NCBI GenBank assembly: GCA_003116975.1
Contig: BGKB01000084.1
Span: 62,001-126,000, forward strand
Reading direction: 5' to 3'
Origin: Aurantiochytrium sp. KH105
Lineage: Eukaryota; Sar; Bigyra; Thraustochytrida; Thraustochytriidae
Length of the DNA: 64,000 nucleotides
The notes beneath the pieces are model-generated. The model did not search any database. It was given only the letters and a program-made list of their open reading frames with translations, and was not told where the DNA came from. Below are positions 9,030-19,794 of this stretch, piece by piece. A program made the translations under genes and the position numbers. Numbering within the stretch: the first letter of the stretch is position 1; each line of letters starts with the position of its first letter.

Positions 9030-10907
9030 TTAGTCGGAGACGTGGAAGTAAGTTCCAGCCTTCTTCTGCTGCGTGTCCATCTGCGAGCCGCCCTTGTTGA
9101 TACGGGGGCGGTGGGACTCGTCATCACGGCGAAAGGTAATGTCGAGTTGCTTCAAGAACTGGTTCATGCCCTCGAGAAGAGACTTGGGCGGCGTGGCCGT
9201 GCACTCAACACCGGGCGTACCTGTGTAGACAATGACGCGATCAGCAAGGTAGGTACTCATGACAAAGTCGTGCTCGACGATAAAGGCAGAGCGCTTGGAG
9301 CTAATGACAAATCTGCGGATAACCTTGGCGGCGACAATACGCTGCGAAGAGTCAAGGTAGGCCGAGGGCTCGTCAATGAGGTAGACGTTGCCGGGCGTAC
9401 CGAGCGCGAGGACAATGGCGACGCGCTGAAGCTCACCGCCCGAGAGCTGCTGCAGCGGCTGATCGAGAAGCTCCTCAATCATCATCGGCTTGACAACCTC
9501 GGTCTGGAAGGTCGGGTGACCGAAAGCAGCCTTGATCTTCTTCATGAGAAGGGCGCGCACAGGAACGTTGAGCTTGGGGCTAATCTTCTGTGGTTTGTAA
9601 GAGATCGCGAGCTGCGGCACAGCGGGGTTCTCCTCGCCCTCTTCCTCGCCATCCGGGCGAAGCAGACCGGCAATCATACGAACAAGAGTCGTCTTGCCGC
9701 AACCGTTCTCACCAAGGAGAACAATGATCTGGGACTCGCTAAAGCCGCCGGCAGAGACGTTGAGCTTGAAAACCTGCTCGTTCGTCTTGCGCGCGTAAAG
9801 CGTCTTGGACATGGCACGGTACTTGTGCGTCATGTCCTCCTTCTCGTAGCCAATCTCGCGCTCGTCGAGGCCCTGGGCCACCTTGAAGGAGAGCGCCGAG
9901 TCGCGGAAACGAAGGTTCTCGGTGGGCAAAAAGCCAGCGAGGAAAATGTTGATGCCATCGCGCACGTTGAAGGGCATGGTAACAACACCGTAGGCGCCGG
10001 GCGTGCCATAGAGGCAGCAGATAAAGTCGCTCATGTAATCGAGAATGGCGAGATCGTGCTCAATGACAGTGACAAAGGTGCCCTCACCAACATCGGTGAG
10101 CGAGCGGATGGTGCGCGCAGCGTTGAGGCGCTGGCGAATGTCCAGGTAACTGGACGGCTCATCGATGAGGTAGGCGTCAGCGCGCTGCACGCAGACAATG
10201 CAAATCGCAAAGCGCTGGAGCTCACCACCGGAGAGCACATCGACATTGCGGTCGAGAACGTGGTCGAGATCGAGCGTCTTGGTGAGCTCCTTCATGACCT
10301 CTTCGCCGCGGTCGGCCTTGGACTTGAGCAACGTCGAGACCTTGCCCTTGGCCACTGCGCTGATCTTGTCGACCCACTGGATCTTGACAATGGCCTTGAG
10401 GTCATCCTGCAGGATCTTCGTGAAATAGTTTTGGAGCTCGCTGCCACGGTACATGAGAAGGATCTCCTCCCAGTCAGGGGGGTCATCGTAGCGACCGAGG
10501 TTGGGCTTGAGCTTGCCGGCAAGGATTTTGACGGCAGTGGACTTGCCAATACCGTTCGTACCGACGAGGCCGAGGACCTGGCTGGGACGCGGCATGGGAA
10601 GGCGATGGAGCTTGAACGAGTTGGGGCCATAGCGATGAGTGGTTTCCTTCTCGAGGTTCTTGGGGAGGTTGATAATCTGAATCGCCTTGAAGGGGCACCG
10701 CTTCACGCAGATACCGCAACCGATGCAGAGCACCTCGGAGAGGTTGGCAACCTTCGAGTTGGGCGCGACCTCAATACAGGCCTTGCCCATACGGTTCACA
10801 GGGCAAAAGCTCTTGCATTCTTGCTGGCACTTGCGAGGCTTGCACTTTTCCGACTCAACGATGGCCACGCGGGTCAGCTTTTCATCCTTGTCCTTCTTGG
10901 GCGCCAT
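9030..10907 (-). CDS. ABCE1: ABCE1/Rli1 ribosome recycling ATPase
   Basis: This iron-sulphur ABC protein splits ribosomes after termination and helps initiation in the cytosol. The length is 625 residues, close to the usual 600. The N-terminus carries two 4Fe-4S cysteine clusters, the second being [12 protein letters not shown] at about residue 61. Two ABC ATPase domains follow: Walker [10 protein letters not shown] at about 116 and GENGCGKTT at about 398, each with the signature [23 protein letters not shown] and [16 protein letters not shown] after the Walker B motifs are typical of the family. The start [20 protein letters not shown] matches the family beginning. It is a single uninterrupted frame. 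The long opposite-strand frame across it is a shadow. Confidence 0.97.
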   Translation of the reverse strand: MAPKKDKDEKLTRVAIVESEKCKPRKCQQECKSFCPVNRMGKACIEVAPNSKVANLSEVLCIGCGICVKRCPFKAIQIINLPKNLEKETTHRYGPNSFKLHRLPMPRPSQVLGLVGTNGIGKSTAVKILAGKLKPNLGRYDDPPDWEEILLMYRGSELQNYFTKILQDDLKAIVKIQWVDKISAVAKGKVSTLLKSKADRGEEVMKELTKTLDLDHVLDRNVDVLSGGELQRFAICIVCVQRADAYLIDEPSSYLDIRQRLNAARTIRSLTDVGEGTFVTVIEHDLAILDYMSDFICCLYGTPGAYGVVTMPFNVRDGINIFLAGFLPTENLRFRDSALSFKVAQGLDEREIGYEKEDMTHKYRAMSKTLYARKTNEQVFKLNVSAGGFSESQIIVLLGENGCGKTTLVRMIAGLLRPDGEEEGEENPAVPQLAISYKPQKISPKLNVPVRALLMKKIKAAFGHPTFQTEVVKPMMIEELLDQPLQQLSGGELQRVAIVLALGTPGNVYLIDEPSAYLDSSQRIVAAKVIRRFVISSKRSAFIVEHDFVMSTYLADRVIVYTGTPGVECTATPPKSLLEGMNQFLKQLDITFRRDDESHRPRINKGGSQMDTQQKKAGTYFHVSD

Positions 10908-11569
10908 CTTCTTTCCTTACTGCTGCGCGCGAAGGATAGATGGATAGATTGGCAAGCAAAAAGCACGACAAGAAAAGGCCCACCAACGAAGATCTCCCTC
11001 CTCCTGCACGTCGCTCGCTATCCGCTCACGCGCGGAGACGGGCGCGGGCGGGCGGTCCGCGGGTGCGCGGGCGGGCTGCGGCAGGTGGGTCGCTGAGGCG
11101 ACCGTCGGGGCCGCGTCCGGGGCGCGACACGCGGAGGACGCTCGTGAAGGATTGGCGCTCTGCTTCGGCCGCCTCTAATTCGGCGCGCGGCCGCGTCGCC
11201 TCGCGCCCCCAACGTAGACACCAACGTTCACATTGATCGATCAAGCCCGACCCTCGTCGACGTGCCCCGCCCGCCCCGGTCGAGCCCGTACAACTTACTT
11301 GAAGTAGCAGTAGCAGCAGTCCCGCGTGAGGCGCTCGCTGCTTGCTCGCCGTCGCTCGGCCTCGCGCGAGCCAACCCGCGTGCGTGCGTGCGACGGGAGG
11401 TCCGAGGCGCGCTTGTCCTTTGAGCAGGTTCGCATCGCCAAGGACTGGCTCGGAGCTGGAGGCTGCTTTTCTTGCCGTCGCTGGGCCGACGCGAGTCGAG
11501 TCCCGGGGGTGGGAGGCGCGGGATACAGAGACACAGCTGGAGCGAGGAGATACGCACAGAAGAGCCATC
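10908..11569. other. Divergent intergenic region, ABCE1 and membrane protein
   Basis: This 662-bp divergent spacer is very GC-rich from about 11020 to 11300. It probably holds both promoters. I see no gene and no clear TATA box. Confidence 0.4.
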
Positions 11570-12229
11570 ATGATGGCTGCGGCGGCAGGAGTCGGGGTCA
11601 CTTCGGGGCTGTTTGTGCTCTGCGCGTCAGCTTTGGCGGCGCTCGTAACGAAATGGATCAGTGATCGAGACTCCAAAGATGCATCGGCTGTCCAACTCGC
11701 CAATTCCATCGCAACAGCATTCAACGTCGGTATTGGGGCTTGCTTCCTCACATACGTTTTCTATGTGCACATCTCGTTAATGTGCGAGAATGCTAGTCTT
11801 TGGCGTAAAGGGGTTGCAGCAGACACTTCGCCGCCGCCCTTGGCTTCAGAACGCATTGACGAGGAAAACCAGCTGCTACGCGACGCACAACGGGAGCAAC
11901 AGACGATTGAATTTGCCAACAAACTTCGTCTTGCCCGTCATCTCACCATGTCCACTGCAATATATCTCTTGCTGTCGTCATGGCTTACCGTCAGTGCATT
12001 ATTGCACAAATTATCCCTTGCCCTGGCCCTTTTGGCTGGCCTCGTATTGATCATGCCTCTCGGCTTGAGCGTCAAGGCGTGGTGTGTGCACACAGGTCGC
12101 GATACAGCCACAGCTCCGGAGCTGCAGCCGATTTTACAACGTCAGCAAGATCGTCAGGATACGACTCATCAAGCACAGCGACCCATCGTTCTCGAGGGTT
12201 ACGAGGATTCGAACACCGCGGTACTCTAG
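11570..12229 (+). CDS. Small four-pass membrane protein, unknown function
   Basis: A 219-residue protein starts at the tandem ATG-ATG at 11570. I see four hydrophobic segments: about residues 7-26, 45-66, 125-147 and 150-172. A hydrophilic, charged loop (about 70-120, rich in E, Q and R) lies between the second and third. The C-terminal tail of about 45 residues is polar and rich in Q and T. I recognise no family. The paired hairpins suggest two TM hairpins joined by a cytosolic loop, but the topology is inferred. It lies on the same strand as the MFS carrier 350 bp downstream and divergent from ABCE1. No intron is needed. Confidence 0.65.
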   Translation: MMAAAAGVGVTSGLFVLCASALAALVTKWISDRDSKDASAVQLANSIATAFNVGIGACFLTYVFYVHISLMCENASLWRKGVAADTSPPPLASERIDEENQLLRDAQREQQTIEFANKLRLARHLTMSTAIYLLLSSWLTVSALLHKLSLALALLAGLVLIMPLGLSVKAWCVHTGRDTATAPELQPILQRQQDRQDTTHQAQRPIVLEGYEDSNTAVL

Positions 12230-12581
12230 CTTTTGAATTATGGAATAATTATACTGACTTCGGACACTTTGCTGGCGAAACGAGTTGTAAGTCCAGACCT
12301 CATCGTCAACTCTTGTCCTCACTCTCAGTCAAGAGATTTCGAAGAAGATCCGAGATTTTTTTTGAGGAGGTTTTGAGACGTTTTGCGAGCAGAGCAAGCA
12401 AAACGAAAATCCAATGAAAGATTGCAGGGAGTACTAACGAGGTTGCCACCGAACCGGTCGGCCGGCTCTGTATTCCCTTACTACTGCGACAGCGACTCTG
12501 CCGGCCTACCTGCCTGCCTGCTTGTCGCCCTGCCTGCGTGGCTGCTGCCCTGCCAGCTCCTCTTACAACGAGAGCAGATTG
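12230..12581. other. Spacer before the MFS gene
   Basis: The 352 bp between the membrane protein and the MFS carrier contain a T-run near 12358-12364 and CCTGCCTG-type short repeats at about 12500-12555. No gene seen. Confidence 0.4.
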
Positions 12582-14084
12582 ATGACGGCCTCGACGTCGA
12601 CGACCGTGTCGTCAACAGCACCGTGCAGCACAGCAACATGGGGTTGCTGCGCAAGTAATAACAACGTAGCGGCTACAGCGACGACAGCGAGCACAGGTGC
12701 AGCTACGGCATGGGCAGAAGAGATTCTCGAGCGCGAAGTTGGAGTCGGAAAAATGCAATGGGCAATGCTTGCAGTGTGTGGCGGGACACAATTTTCGGAC
12801 GCCCTCGAGCTCATTCTCTTGCCCCTGCTCGCGAGCGCGCTGACCGAGGAGCCAGAATCATCCCCTATGCGACTACGCACGGCGCAAGACGGCTGGCTTT
12901 TAAGCTTTTGCGTCTTTGCGGGTATGCTCGTTGGAGCACCCGCATGGGGCTGGGTTGCTGACAAATTTGGACGGCGCGTTGGCACCTTTGGGACTGCAGC
13001 GCTCGTCGGCGTTGCGGGCTTTGGCAGCTCACTCGCTTCGAGCCTCGCAGAGCTCTTCACTGCACGTTTCTTTGTTGGTTGCGGGCTTGGCGGCGCAAGT
13101 TGCGCTCTTGCTTGGTTTTCAGAAAGTTTGCCTCCTCGCAAGCGTGAACCCTGGCTCGTGGGATTTTTTCTGTTCTTTTCAGTAGGCAGTGTGGCATGCG
13201 CTGGTCTTGCATGGGCGACGCTGGGTGGAACAGGTGATTGGCGTCTCTTTTTGCGCCTTGCGTCCATGCCAAGTCTCGTCGTTGCTGGCCTAAGTCTCGC
13301 TTTGCCGGAGAGCGCTGTCTTTGTAGCGACGCGAGGTGACCGCGTTCAGGCATCCGAGATTCTTCAGCGCATGGGCCAGGTGAATGGCAGACAGATTGAC
13401 CTCGAGGCTGATGCGACGCGCGTAGAAACCACCTCGTTCATCACCCGGGAGATCGATTGCGATGCCAGGAGAGATGACGCACAGGATAAGAGCGCCAAGC
13501 CTATTTTGGCGCTGTGCGGACTTTTTGCGGTCATGGCAATTGTATATTATGCGCTCGTTGAGCTCAGTGTCATGTATCTTTGGCCCGAAGATGGAGGTGG
13601 CTTGTCCGATTCTACCTTTTTACAGATTCTCATTGTCAATGCTGCGGAGTTGCCTGGGCTTTTTGGCGCGTTGCACGTGGTCAAGCGACGTGGCTCGCGC
13701 ATTTCTGTGGCACTCATGTTTGCCGTTTGCGGCGGTTTTTGTCTTGCTATGGCAACGATTGCTTTTGTCTTTCCAGCTCCAGGCAAATTTCTCGAGACCT
13801 TGTTGCTCTTTGGAGCAAGGGCTTCAGCGCTTGGGTTCAACCAAAGTCTCTGGATCTACAGCTCTACGTACTTTACTGCGCAACATCGTGCTCTGGGCGT
13901 TGGCGCAGTGACTGCATTTGCTCGCATAGGAGGTCTCATCAGCCCGATTGTGGGTCAGCTTCTCTTCGATCGTTCGCCGGGGACTGCTTTGATCAGTTGC
14001 GCTGCTCTCTGCGCAGCTGCTGCTCTTGCAAGTCTTGGCGTCTTGCCTGACGTTTCACAGCGGCAAGACTGGGAAACAAGCTGA
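12582..14084 (+). CDS. Major facilitator superfamily transporter, SVOP/SV2-like
   Basis: A 500-residue, 12-helix secondary carrier. The first in-frame ATG is at 12582, giving a polar, Ala/Thr-rich N-terminus before helix 1 at about residue 56. Between helices 2 and 3 it carries the MFS signature WGWVADKFGRR. After helix 4 comes the substrate-porter-like FFVGCGLGGASCALAWFSES, and after helix 6 LPESAVFVATRG, the PES pattern of sugar-porter and SVOP-type carriers. A central loop separates two six-helix halves. The substrate cannot be read from the sequence; the closest general match is the synaptic vesicle 2-related/organic ion carrier group. It is probably in the plasma or an endosomal membrane. 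Confidence 0.85.
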   Translation: MTASTSTTVSSTAPCSTATWGCCASNNNVAATATTASTGAATAWAEEILEREVGVGKMQWAMLAVCGGTQFSDALELILLPLLASALTEEPESSPMRLRTAQDGWLLSFCVFAGMLVGAPAWGWVADKFGRRVGTFGTAALVGVAGFGSSLASSLAELFTARFFVGCGLGGASCALAWFSESLPPRKREPWLVGFFLFFSVGSVACAGLAWATLGGTGDWRLFLRLASMPSLVVAGLSLALPESAVFVATRGDRVQASEILQRMGQVNGRQIDLEADATRVETTSFITREIDCDARRDDAQDKSAKPILALCGLFAVMAIVYYALVELSVMYLWPEDGGGLSDSTFLQILIVNAAELPGLFGALHVVKRRGSRISVALMFAVCGGFCLAMATIAFVFPAPGKFLETLLLFGARASALGFNQSLWIYSSTYFTAQHRALGVGAVTAFARIGGLISPIVGQLLFDRSPGTALISCAALCAAAALASLGVLPDVSQRQDWETS

Positions 14085-14470
14085 CAACGCACTCCATCCT
14101 GAAAAGTTGAGACTGAGATCTGGCTTGAAAGAAAAGCTCTGCCTTGAAAGTTACCAGCAAAAGCCTCTGATCTTCGTCGGTTGATATTTTATCCATGAGA
14201 GAGAAAGAGAGAGAGAGAGAGAGAGCACGCGCGCGTACGGGATGCCTGCCACGGCCTCTGGACCCCCATGTCCTTTTAGATGTCTGTAAGTGTGCGTTTC
14301 CTTGGACCATTTCACAACTCAAGCTCGCTTGAATCTACAATACACAAAATCCATTTTCGACATTATTGACGTTGACGTCGTTCTTGATTACGGTTCCTTG
14401 TGTGCGTAGCTCAGCGTGCATCAAAGCTCGAGAGCGCGACATATTTTCGATGATCCTTTCGAAGTCTAGC
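14085..14470. other. Convergent spacer with GA repeat
   Basis: The space between the convergent MFS and cyclin Y genes holds a GAGA-type purine run at about 14195-14225. No gene seen. Confidence 0.6.
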
Positions 14471-16036
14471 CTAGTCAATAACAAAGCGGCACGAAGATCG
14501 ATGAGGTCCAGCGTCAGAGTTTGAGCGACGCAAGTAGCGAGAAGGAGGGGGAGGAACGGTCGCGCTGGAAACACTCGAACCGCCACCGCAAGTGTTTGCA
14601 GGATCGGCAAATTCACCTGCAAACGAAAGCGAAGACCCGCCTGCAGCTCCTGCCGCAGGCGGAGTCGTTGCGGGATTGGGAGCTCCACTGTGCTGCAAAA
14701 GATGTTTAGTACGCTTCTCCATTGTTGCGGTGAGCGCCTCGAGTTTCGTGGCCTTGGCAACATCGAGTTCCTTTTGCGGGAGGCCCTCGAATCCTGCGAT
14801 CTGAGCCTGGTTGCGAAGCTCAAAATACAGCTGCGCGTACTGTGAGGCACTGACTCTCACGTTGAATTGAACGCAGGTAAGAAACTGGGACTCCCATCGG
14901 TTGACTTGCTCCAGAGAATATGGCATGAAAATGCTAAAGTCCTCGTTGACCATGCTCAGGTCGTCCCATACCTTGCTGGCAAGGAGCAAGGCGGTCATGA
15001 CAATGGCTTTCCAGTTGTAAGGGTTGAAGGCCTCAGGACGGTCCGCGCATTCAATGAGACGCTCAACGTACAAGAGGCAAATGATATTGCATTCCTCCGA
15101 GCATTGTGCGGTGACGAACATGTTGCGAATATATTCGCGCAGGATGGCCGGGGATGGTTTCGGGACGTACGGTAGCTGGCACTGGGGCTGACGCACATGG
15201 TCTTTCAGAGTATCACGCAGGCTGATCTTACGCATCGCATGTACGAGATCGTTCTTTTCGGCGGTGGAAAACTCTGTCAGTACACCTCTGGGACGGGGCT
15301 GGCGAGCAGAGGTTCGTGCCACGTCAGACCTCGTCTCCATTGTGGAGATGCGAAAGCAGTTTTCGTCCTTTTCCTTTTCCTCCTCTTCCTCTTCGCTATC
15401 TCCAGACCTCTGATTCTCGTGATGCGCACCATTGCTCGGGCCAGCATCGCCGAGCGAGGCATATTCGTCATCGTCTTCGGGATCGTATTCGTCCTCACTT
15501 TCGCTATCGCTAAACTCATGCGTGACAGCCGTAGCGACCTTGTACGTTGGCTCATTGAAGCAGTCCAAACTAGGCTTGCCGAGCGAGCGAGGACGGGTGC
15601 TTTTGTCATTGTACGCGTCCGTGGTAGCCATCATGGCGCAAAGACGGCGCGCGATCATTTCCATGGTTGCGTCCTGGTTTGGGTGGGCCATGGTGGTATC
15701 AACCTTGACGGTGGAGGTCGAGTTGTGTCGGCCGTATCGTCGCCGACTCGCAATCATTGCGTCGAGCTGGCGCATTTCTTCTTCGTCTTCTTCTTGTTGG
15801 TGTTGTTGTTGTTGTTGTTGCTGCTGCTGCTGCTGCTCAGAGGACAGCGCCTCGACGGTGGCGTCTCGCGTAGCCGTTTTCGAGGGAAGAGGCGGAGGTG
15901 CCGGCGGCAAGAAGACCTCGTCCTCCTCGTCGGACTCGAACTCGGACGTGGAGGCGGCCTTCTCCTCCTCTACCTTTCGGGCGCTGTCAGGCGCCTCTGC
16001 TGCCGCTGCAAAGTAGTCATCGGCACCGTCGTCCAT
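14471..16036 (-). CDS. CCNY: Cyclin Y-like protein
   Basis: Cyclin Y proteins bind CDK14/16-type kinases, often at membranes. The first in-frame ATG at 16036 gives 521 residues, longer than human CCNY (341) because of a roughly 270-residue acidic and low-complexity N-terminus. The cyclin box at about 295-402 includes NIICLLYVERLIECADRPEA, ALLLASKVWDDLSMVNEDFS and ESQFLTCVQFNVRVSASQYA, the pattern I know from CCNY/CCNYL1 and, more loosely, the PHO80-type cyclins. A polyglutamine run ending in an acidic stretch lies at about residues 67-84. The C-terminus is Ala/Gly/Pro/Ser-rich. There is no obvious N-myristoylation signal at this start. Confidence 0.85.
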   Translation of the reverse strand: MDDGADDYFAAAAEAPDSARKVEEEKAASTSEFESDEEDEVFLPPAPPPLPSKTATRDATVEALSSEQQQQQQQQQQQHQQEEDEEEMRQLDAMIASRRRYGRHNSTSTVKVDTTMAHPNQDATMEMIARRLCAMMATTDAYNDKSTRPRSLGKPSLDCFNEPTYKVATAVTHEFSDSESEDEYDPEDDDEYASLGDAGPSNGAHHENQRSGDSEEEEEEKEKDENCFRISTMETRSDVARTSARQPRPRGVLTEFSTAEKNDLVHAMRKISLRDTLKDHVRQPQCQLPYVPKPSPAILREYIRNMFVTAQCSEECNIICLLYVERLIECADRPEAFNPYNWKAIVMTALLLASKVWDDLSMVNEDFSIFMPYSLEQVNRWESQFLTCVQFNVRVSASQYAQLYFELRNQAQIAGFEGLPQKELDVAKATKLEALTATMEKRTKHLLQHSGAPNPATTPPAAGAAGGSSLSFAGEFADPANTCGGGSSVSSATVPPPPSRYLRRSNSDAGPHRSSCRFVID

Positions 16037-16875
16037 CTCCGCCCCCCTCCCCTTTTTTAATTCTCCGCAAGGACAACGAGTAGAGCCCAAGTCTACGTCA
16101 CGGCCAAGGGTCCCGCCACGTCAACCCAAGACTTGCTCCGCTCCGTGCAATTTATGGGGTTCGTCTGATCTGCGCGCCTCCGTGCCTTGTCCGCCTCGCT
16201 TCGGACCACGCCACCTTTCTTTCCCATAAGACCTCCCAAGGTCCCCGGACCGCGCCGCTCCCTGCCAAGGCAGACAATTAATTAATTCTACTTCCGCCGC
16301 CGCTTCAGCCAGCCAGTCGCTCCTGCCGCTGCGACTCGGCCTACGCGCCGCTCGCGTTGCAGCTCTGCAGGCCCGCGCCCCGGCCGCCGCGCGGGGCTGG
16401 GGCTGCCGAGCTTCGAGGGCACTGCACCGCCCGACGGACCTGAGAGCGCCCACTGCGACTCGAGACGGATGAAACCGCGCGGGACACACGCGCAGGGTCC
16501 CTAGCGGCAAGATGGCGGTCTTTCATTCGCACTCGTTCGTTCGTTCGTCCCTCGCTCGTCGCCACCACTGATCGATCGATCCTTCTGAACTGATCGATCG
16601 GTCTGGGCGCGCACGACTCGGGAGCCAGCCGGCCCGCCGGAGCCTCGGGCGCGCGGGACTTGACTGTGAGTGTTGGTTGGCGGCAGAGCGGAAAACGGAG
16701 CCGGCAAGCAGAGAGGGAGGAGGGAGACGGAGCGCCGCGAGGCGAGCACGAAACGACTGAAACGAAACGACAGAAACGCACTGCCATGCCCACACTTCGC
16801 CGAGAACCCGCGCGCGCCGCGATCGGAAAAGAGAGGAGAGAGGGAGAGGGGAAGAAGCCGCACTGATTCGTGCGA

Positions 16876-16912
<37 letters not shown>

Positions 16913-17146
16913 CTGGTCGCTGAGAAAAAGAGTTGCGCAAGGTTCCGTTATTAGTGCCCAGGCAAAGAGCCAGGCAGGTTTGATGCACACTGAGTCGTTG
17001 GAGTACATTGTGCACATGTCAACTAACGTCCACTTCCAGTCTAGTCCTGCTCGACACTTTTCTCTACTAACAGTAAAAGATGTTTTTAATGATGGTATGT
17101 CCACCAGGATGCGCCTGACCTTGACAAATCTCAAATTAGGCGCGCG
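16037..17146. other. Divergent intergenic region with a CTTG repeat
   Basis: The 1.1-kb divergent spacer between cyclin Y and the first seven-pass protein holds GC-rich sequence (16120-16500), repeated GATCGATC-type motifs (16568-16602) and a run of nine CTTG units at 16876-16911. A TTTTCTCTACTAACAG stretch at about 17057-17072 resembles a branch point and 3' splice site, so a 5' UTR intron is possible. No coding gene recognised. Confidence 0.4.
16876..16911 (+). repeat. (CTTG)9 microsatellite
   Basis: Nine perfect tandem copies of CTTG about 240 bp upstream of the first seven-pass membrane gene. Confidence 0.95.
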
Positions 17147-18112
17147 ATGAGCTTTTTTGATCAGTTCGTTCGCAATGAGACAACCACCATTATCGTCGAC
17201 GACGCCTTTGTCGCCACGGATACCTTTGTGCGTGTGCGCGTAGCGCAAAGATGGCTCAATAGCATCTTTCTCGTGATTTTGGCAGTGGTTTGGGTAGTTT
17301 TGTTGACCGCGAACCGTCGACCTGACATAGTCGGGCCCAAAAAAAACTTGATGCGAGTTCTTTTGGGGTTCACGGCGTTCTTGACTACCTGTACGATCTC
17401 GACGCTGGTCATGGCTTATGTCTACTTTGACAAGTCGGATTGGAGAATATGCGCCAACCTTGCGGCTATCCCTACGGTCTTTTACATTTCGTCGCAGGGA
17501 TTTGCGTATGCGATCTTTCTTCGACGCTCAAGGGTTTCTTTTGGTGTGGAAGGCAGGTTTTTGCATGCTATGCGGTACATTGCTCGCATGAGTATCATAA
17601 GCACGCCCGGGGTTGTCATCGCCATCGCCATAAGCACAAGAGGAGTGCTGCTGCCGAATGGCGTTTGTGTGCAATCCTATTATTGGGTGATTGGAGTTGT
17701 TTCGATGATGGCCAACTTTGTCATTTCGTGCGCATTCTTGTCGCTCTTTGTGATTCCTGTTCTTGAGCACACAAGGAAGGATGTTTCGGCATCTGAAAGC
17801 ACGCAAAAAATGGCGCGGACACTCAAGAAACATTTCTTCTACTCTTCGTTTGGCATCGTGACATCAACTGTCTTTCTAGGGTCATCGTCTGCATTACAAA
17901 TGTACTCGCAACTTTATGGTGTCGGCGCTGACTATCATCTTCTCCTCCTTGACTTTGCAATGGGTCCTTGTGATGCATTTTGTAATTTGATCAGCATTCT
18001 CGGCGTCACAGCCGCTGTTTGGCGACGGCCTGCACCCCGCTTGACAATCGTTCGATCATCAAATCTTTCACGACCCCAGCAGCAGAACAGGCACACAATT
18101 CGGTCACCGTAA
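17147..18112 (+). CDS. Seven-pass membrane protein, tandem paralogue A
   Basis: A 321-residue integral membrane protein of a family I cannot name. After a short N-terminus with VRNETTTIIVDDAFV there are about seven hydrophobic segments, at about residues 38-58, 70-92, 103-122, 143-163, 180-205, 228-250 and 268-288. The tail is basic with Q, R and S. Conserved landmarks shared with the next gene are IIVDDAFV, GVLLPNGVCVQS, the K/R-rich loop around KMARTLKKHF, and CDAFCNL followed by ILG near helix 7. Layout and size resemble a short GPCR, but I see no DRY or NPxxY motif, so that is only a possibility. The start is the first ATG and aligns with its paralogue. Confidence 0.75.
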   Translation: MSFFDQFVRNETTTIIVDDAFVATDTFVRVRVAQRWLNSIFLVILAVVWVVLLTANRRPDIVGPKKNLMRVLLGFTAFLTTCTISTLVMAYVYFDKSDWRICANLAAIPTVFYISSQGFAYAIFLRRSRVSFGVEGRFLHAMRYIARMSIISTPGVVIAIAISTRGVLLPNGVCVQSYYWVIGVVSMMANFVISCAFLSLFVIPVLEHTRKDVSASESTQKMARTLKKHFFYSSFGIVTSTVFLGSSSALQMYSQLYGVGADYHLLLLDFAMGPCDAFCNLISILGVTAAVWRRPAPRLTIVRSSNLSRPQQQNRHTIRSP

Positions 18113-18744
18113 GCAGCTACCAACCATATTGAACCTCCACGTCAATCTGGATTTCTCGTGCAAACACCTTCAGAGACCAGAAAGATGGAGAGGTCAGCCA
18201 AGGCCCATCTCCGCTAGAGATGACGGTGAAAATTAAAGGAGACAAAGGGGATGTAGCCGCGGATTTAAACAGCTCATGCGACGCGTCCCCAACTTTACCT
18301 CGCCTTTCTCCTGACCATAGTTTCGCGCCCTCGGCTCTGAAAAAGGTCTAACTGTAAGTCATTTCAAGTGGTTTCCGGGATCCTTTTTATTTTCTTCTCT
18401 CTTTTCTTCACACTGCGACCATTGAGCGGGGAAAAAGCAGCGTGGTTTTGTCCGTTGAATCTTTGTCGGGTGCCCCGGGCCCGGCGGCGGGCGGCTAAGC
18501 TGAGCTGAGCTCAACTTACAAGGCCAAGGCCTAACTTTAAGCAGTTAAACTTCGGACAAAGAGCAGAAGTCAGAGTCAGGCAAGCTTCGCTTACATTGGA
18601 GCCTTTACCTGAAAAATAATCAACCGTGTGGGGGGAAGCGATTTGGTTGGAACGGTACATGGATACTACCTATCCGTGGCGGGGCATCAGTCCACGTGAG
18701 CGGCTTCGTGGACGAACGCGCCGGGCGTCTTCGTGGAGGACGTC
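18113..18744. other. Spacer between tandem paralogues
   Basis: The 632-bp spacer has a GTAAGT donor-like hexamer at about 18353, a GCTGAGCTGAGCTC cluster near 18498-18511 and AAGGCCAAGGCCTAA near 18520. It may include a 5' UTR intron for the second gene. No gene seen. Confidence 0.35.
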
Positions 18745-19794
18745 ATGGGATGGCTCTATGACGACCTGGTCCGCAACAAGACAAACACTATCATTGTCGA
18801 CGATGCCTTCGTGGAAACTGAGACGTTTAGGCGCATGCGAATCGCGCAACAGCTCCTCTCGTGCGTTCTTTTGGTGGTCCTTGTCGTTGCTCTGCGAATT
18901 TTGGTTGCCACGAGCATGAAACAGCTGCTTCCGAAACCCAAGAGGAGTATGTTGAGGATTCTCATTACGAATGTTGCCATTATGACAGCATGTGCAGCTT
19001 CCACGCTTTTCCTAAGCTTTGCCAAGTTTGAAGAAACAAGTTGGAAATCATGCGCGAATTTTGCAGCATTGCCGACGTCTTTCTTCATTGGATCACAGAG
19101 TCTCTCATATCTCATTTTTCTGCAGCGTTCCCGCCTTGCTGACGACAATACGGGGTGGCTCTTCCAAATGATGCGGGCCATTGCAATTGCGAGCATTTAT
19201 AGCTCCCCATTTCTGATCACTACAGCTGCGTTAGGAACGCGTGGGGTCCTATTACCAAATGGTGTATGCGTACAATCGTTTCCTTGGGTATTCGGCATAA
19301 TGTCCTTGCTCGCCAACCTTGGAATTTCATCTGCCTTTCTTGGATTGTTTTACTTTCCGATGCGCAAATACTCGACCGCGAAATTTAAATCGCTATCGGC
19401 AGCCGCAAGTACAAAAGCAATGGCAAGAACCCTCAGGTTCCACTTTCGCCTCTCGCTCCTTAGTATTTGCACAACGTCGATCTCCATGGGAGTCGTTGCT
19501 AGTCTTCATCTTTACATCACTTTTCATGGGGGCAAAACCATCTATCATCTTCGTTTAGTCGACTATTTGATTGGTGCCTGCGATGCTTTCTGCAATTTGT
19601 TTAGTATACTTGGCATTACAAGTGCCGCATGGAGACAGTCTCTGTCATCGCGTCGCGTGACACATCTTCGAAGCCAGCGCTATACTAGCAAGGATAACAG
19701 CAAGAATCACAGTAGGGGAAACCGCAACAGGACGCGGATTCGATCCTTGCCGTCGGCGCAAGTGACACAGAGCAGTATATCGACAAGCAATTAG
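18745..19794 (+). CDS. Seven-pass membrane protein, tandem paralogue B
   Basis: A 349-residue paralogue of the gene about 0.6 kb upstream on the same strand, so the pair is a tandem duplication. It begins MGWLYDDLVRN, then TIIVDDAFVET, which aligns with paralogue A and picks the ATG at 18745. Seven hydrophobic segments lie in the same positions. GVLLPNGVCVQS is identical in both copies, and KAMARTLRFHF and ACDAFCNLFSILG are near-identical. By eye the pair is clearly divergent outside these blocks, so the duplication is not recent. The C-terminal tail is longer, basic and Ser/Arg/Asn-rich. The function is unknown; a receptor or transporter role would be a guess. Confidence 0.75.
   Translation: MGWLYDDLVRNKTNTIIVDDAFVETETFRRMRIAQQLLSCVLLVVLVVALRILVATSMKQLLPKPKRSMLRILITNVAIMTACAASTLFLSFAKFEETSWKSCANFAALPTSFFIGSQSLSYLIFLQRSRLADDNTGWLFQMMRAIAIASIYSSPFLITTAALGTRGVLLPNGVCVQSFPWVFGIMSLLANLGISSAFLGLFYFPMRKYSTAKFKSLSAAASTKAMARTLRFHFRLSLLSICTTSISMGVVASLHLYITFHGGKTIYHLRLVDYLIGACDAFCNLFSILGITSAAWRQSLSSRRVTHLRSQRYTSKDNSKNHSRGNRNRTRIRSLPSAQVTQSSISTSN

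Noticed and set aside
8937-11096. A long plus-strand open frame (about 719 codons) across the ABCE1 gene
   Set aside because: It is the antisense shadow of a highly conserved gene; it has no recognisable domain.
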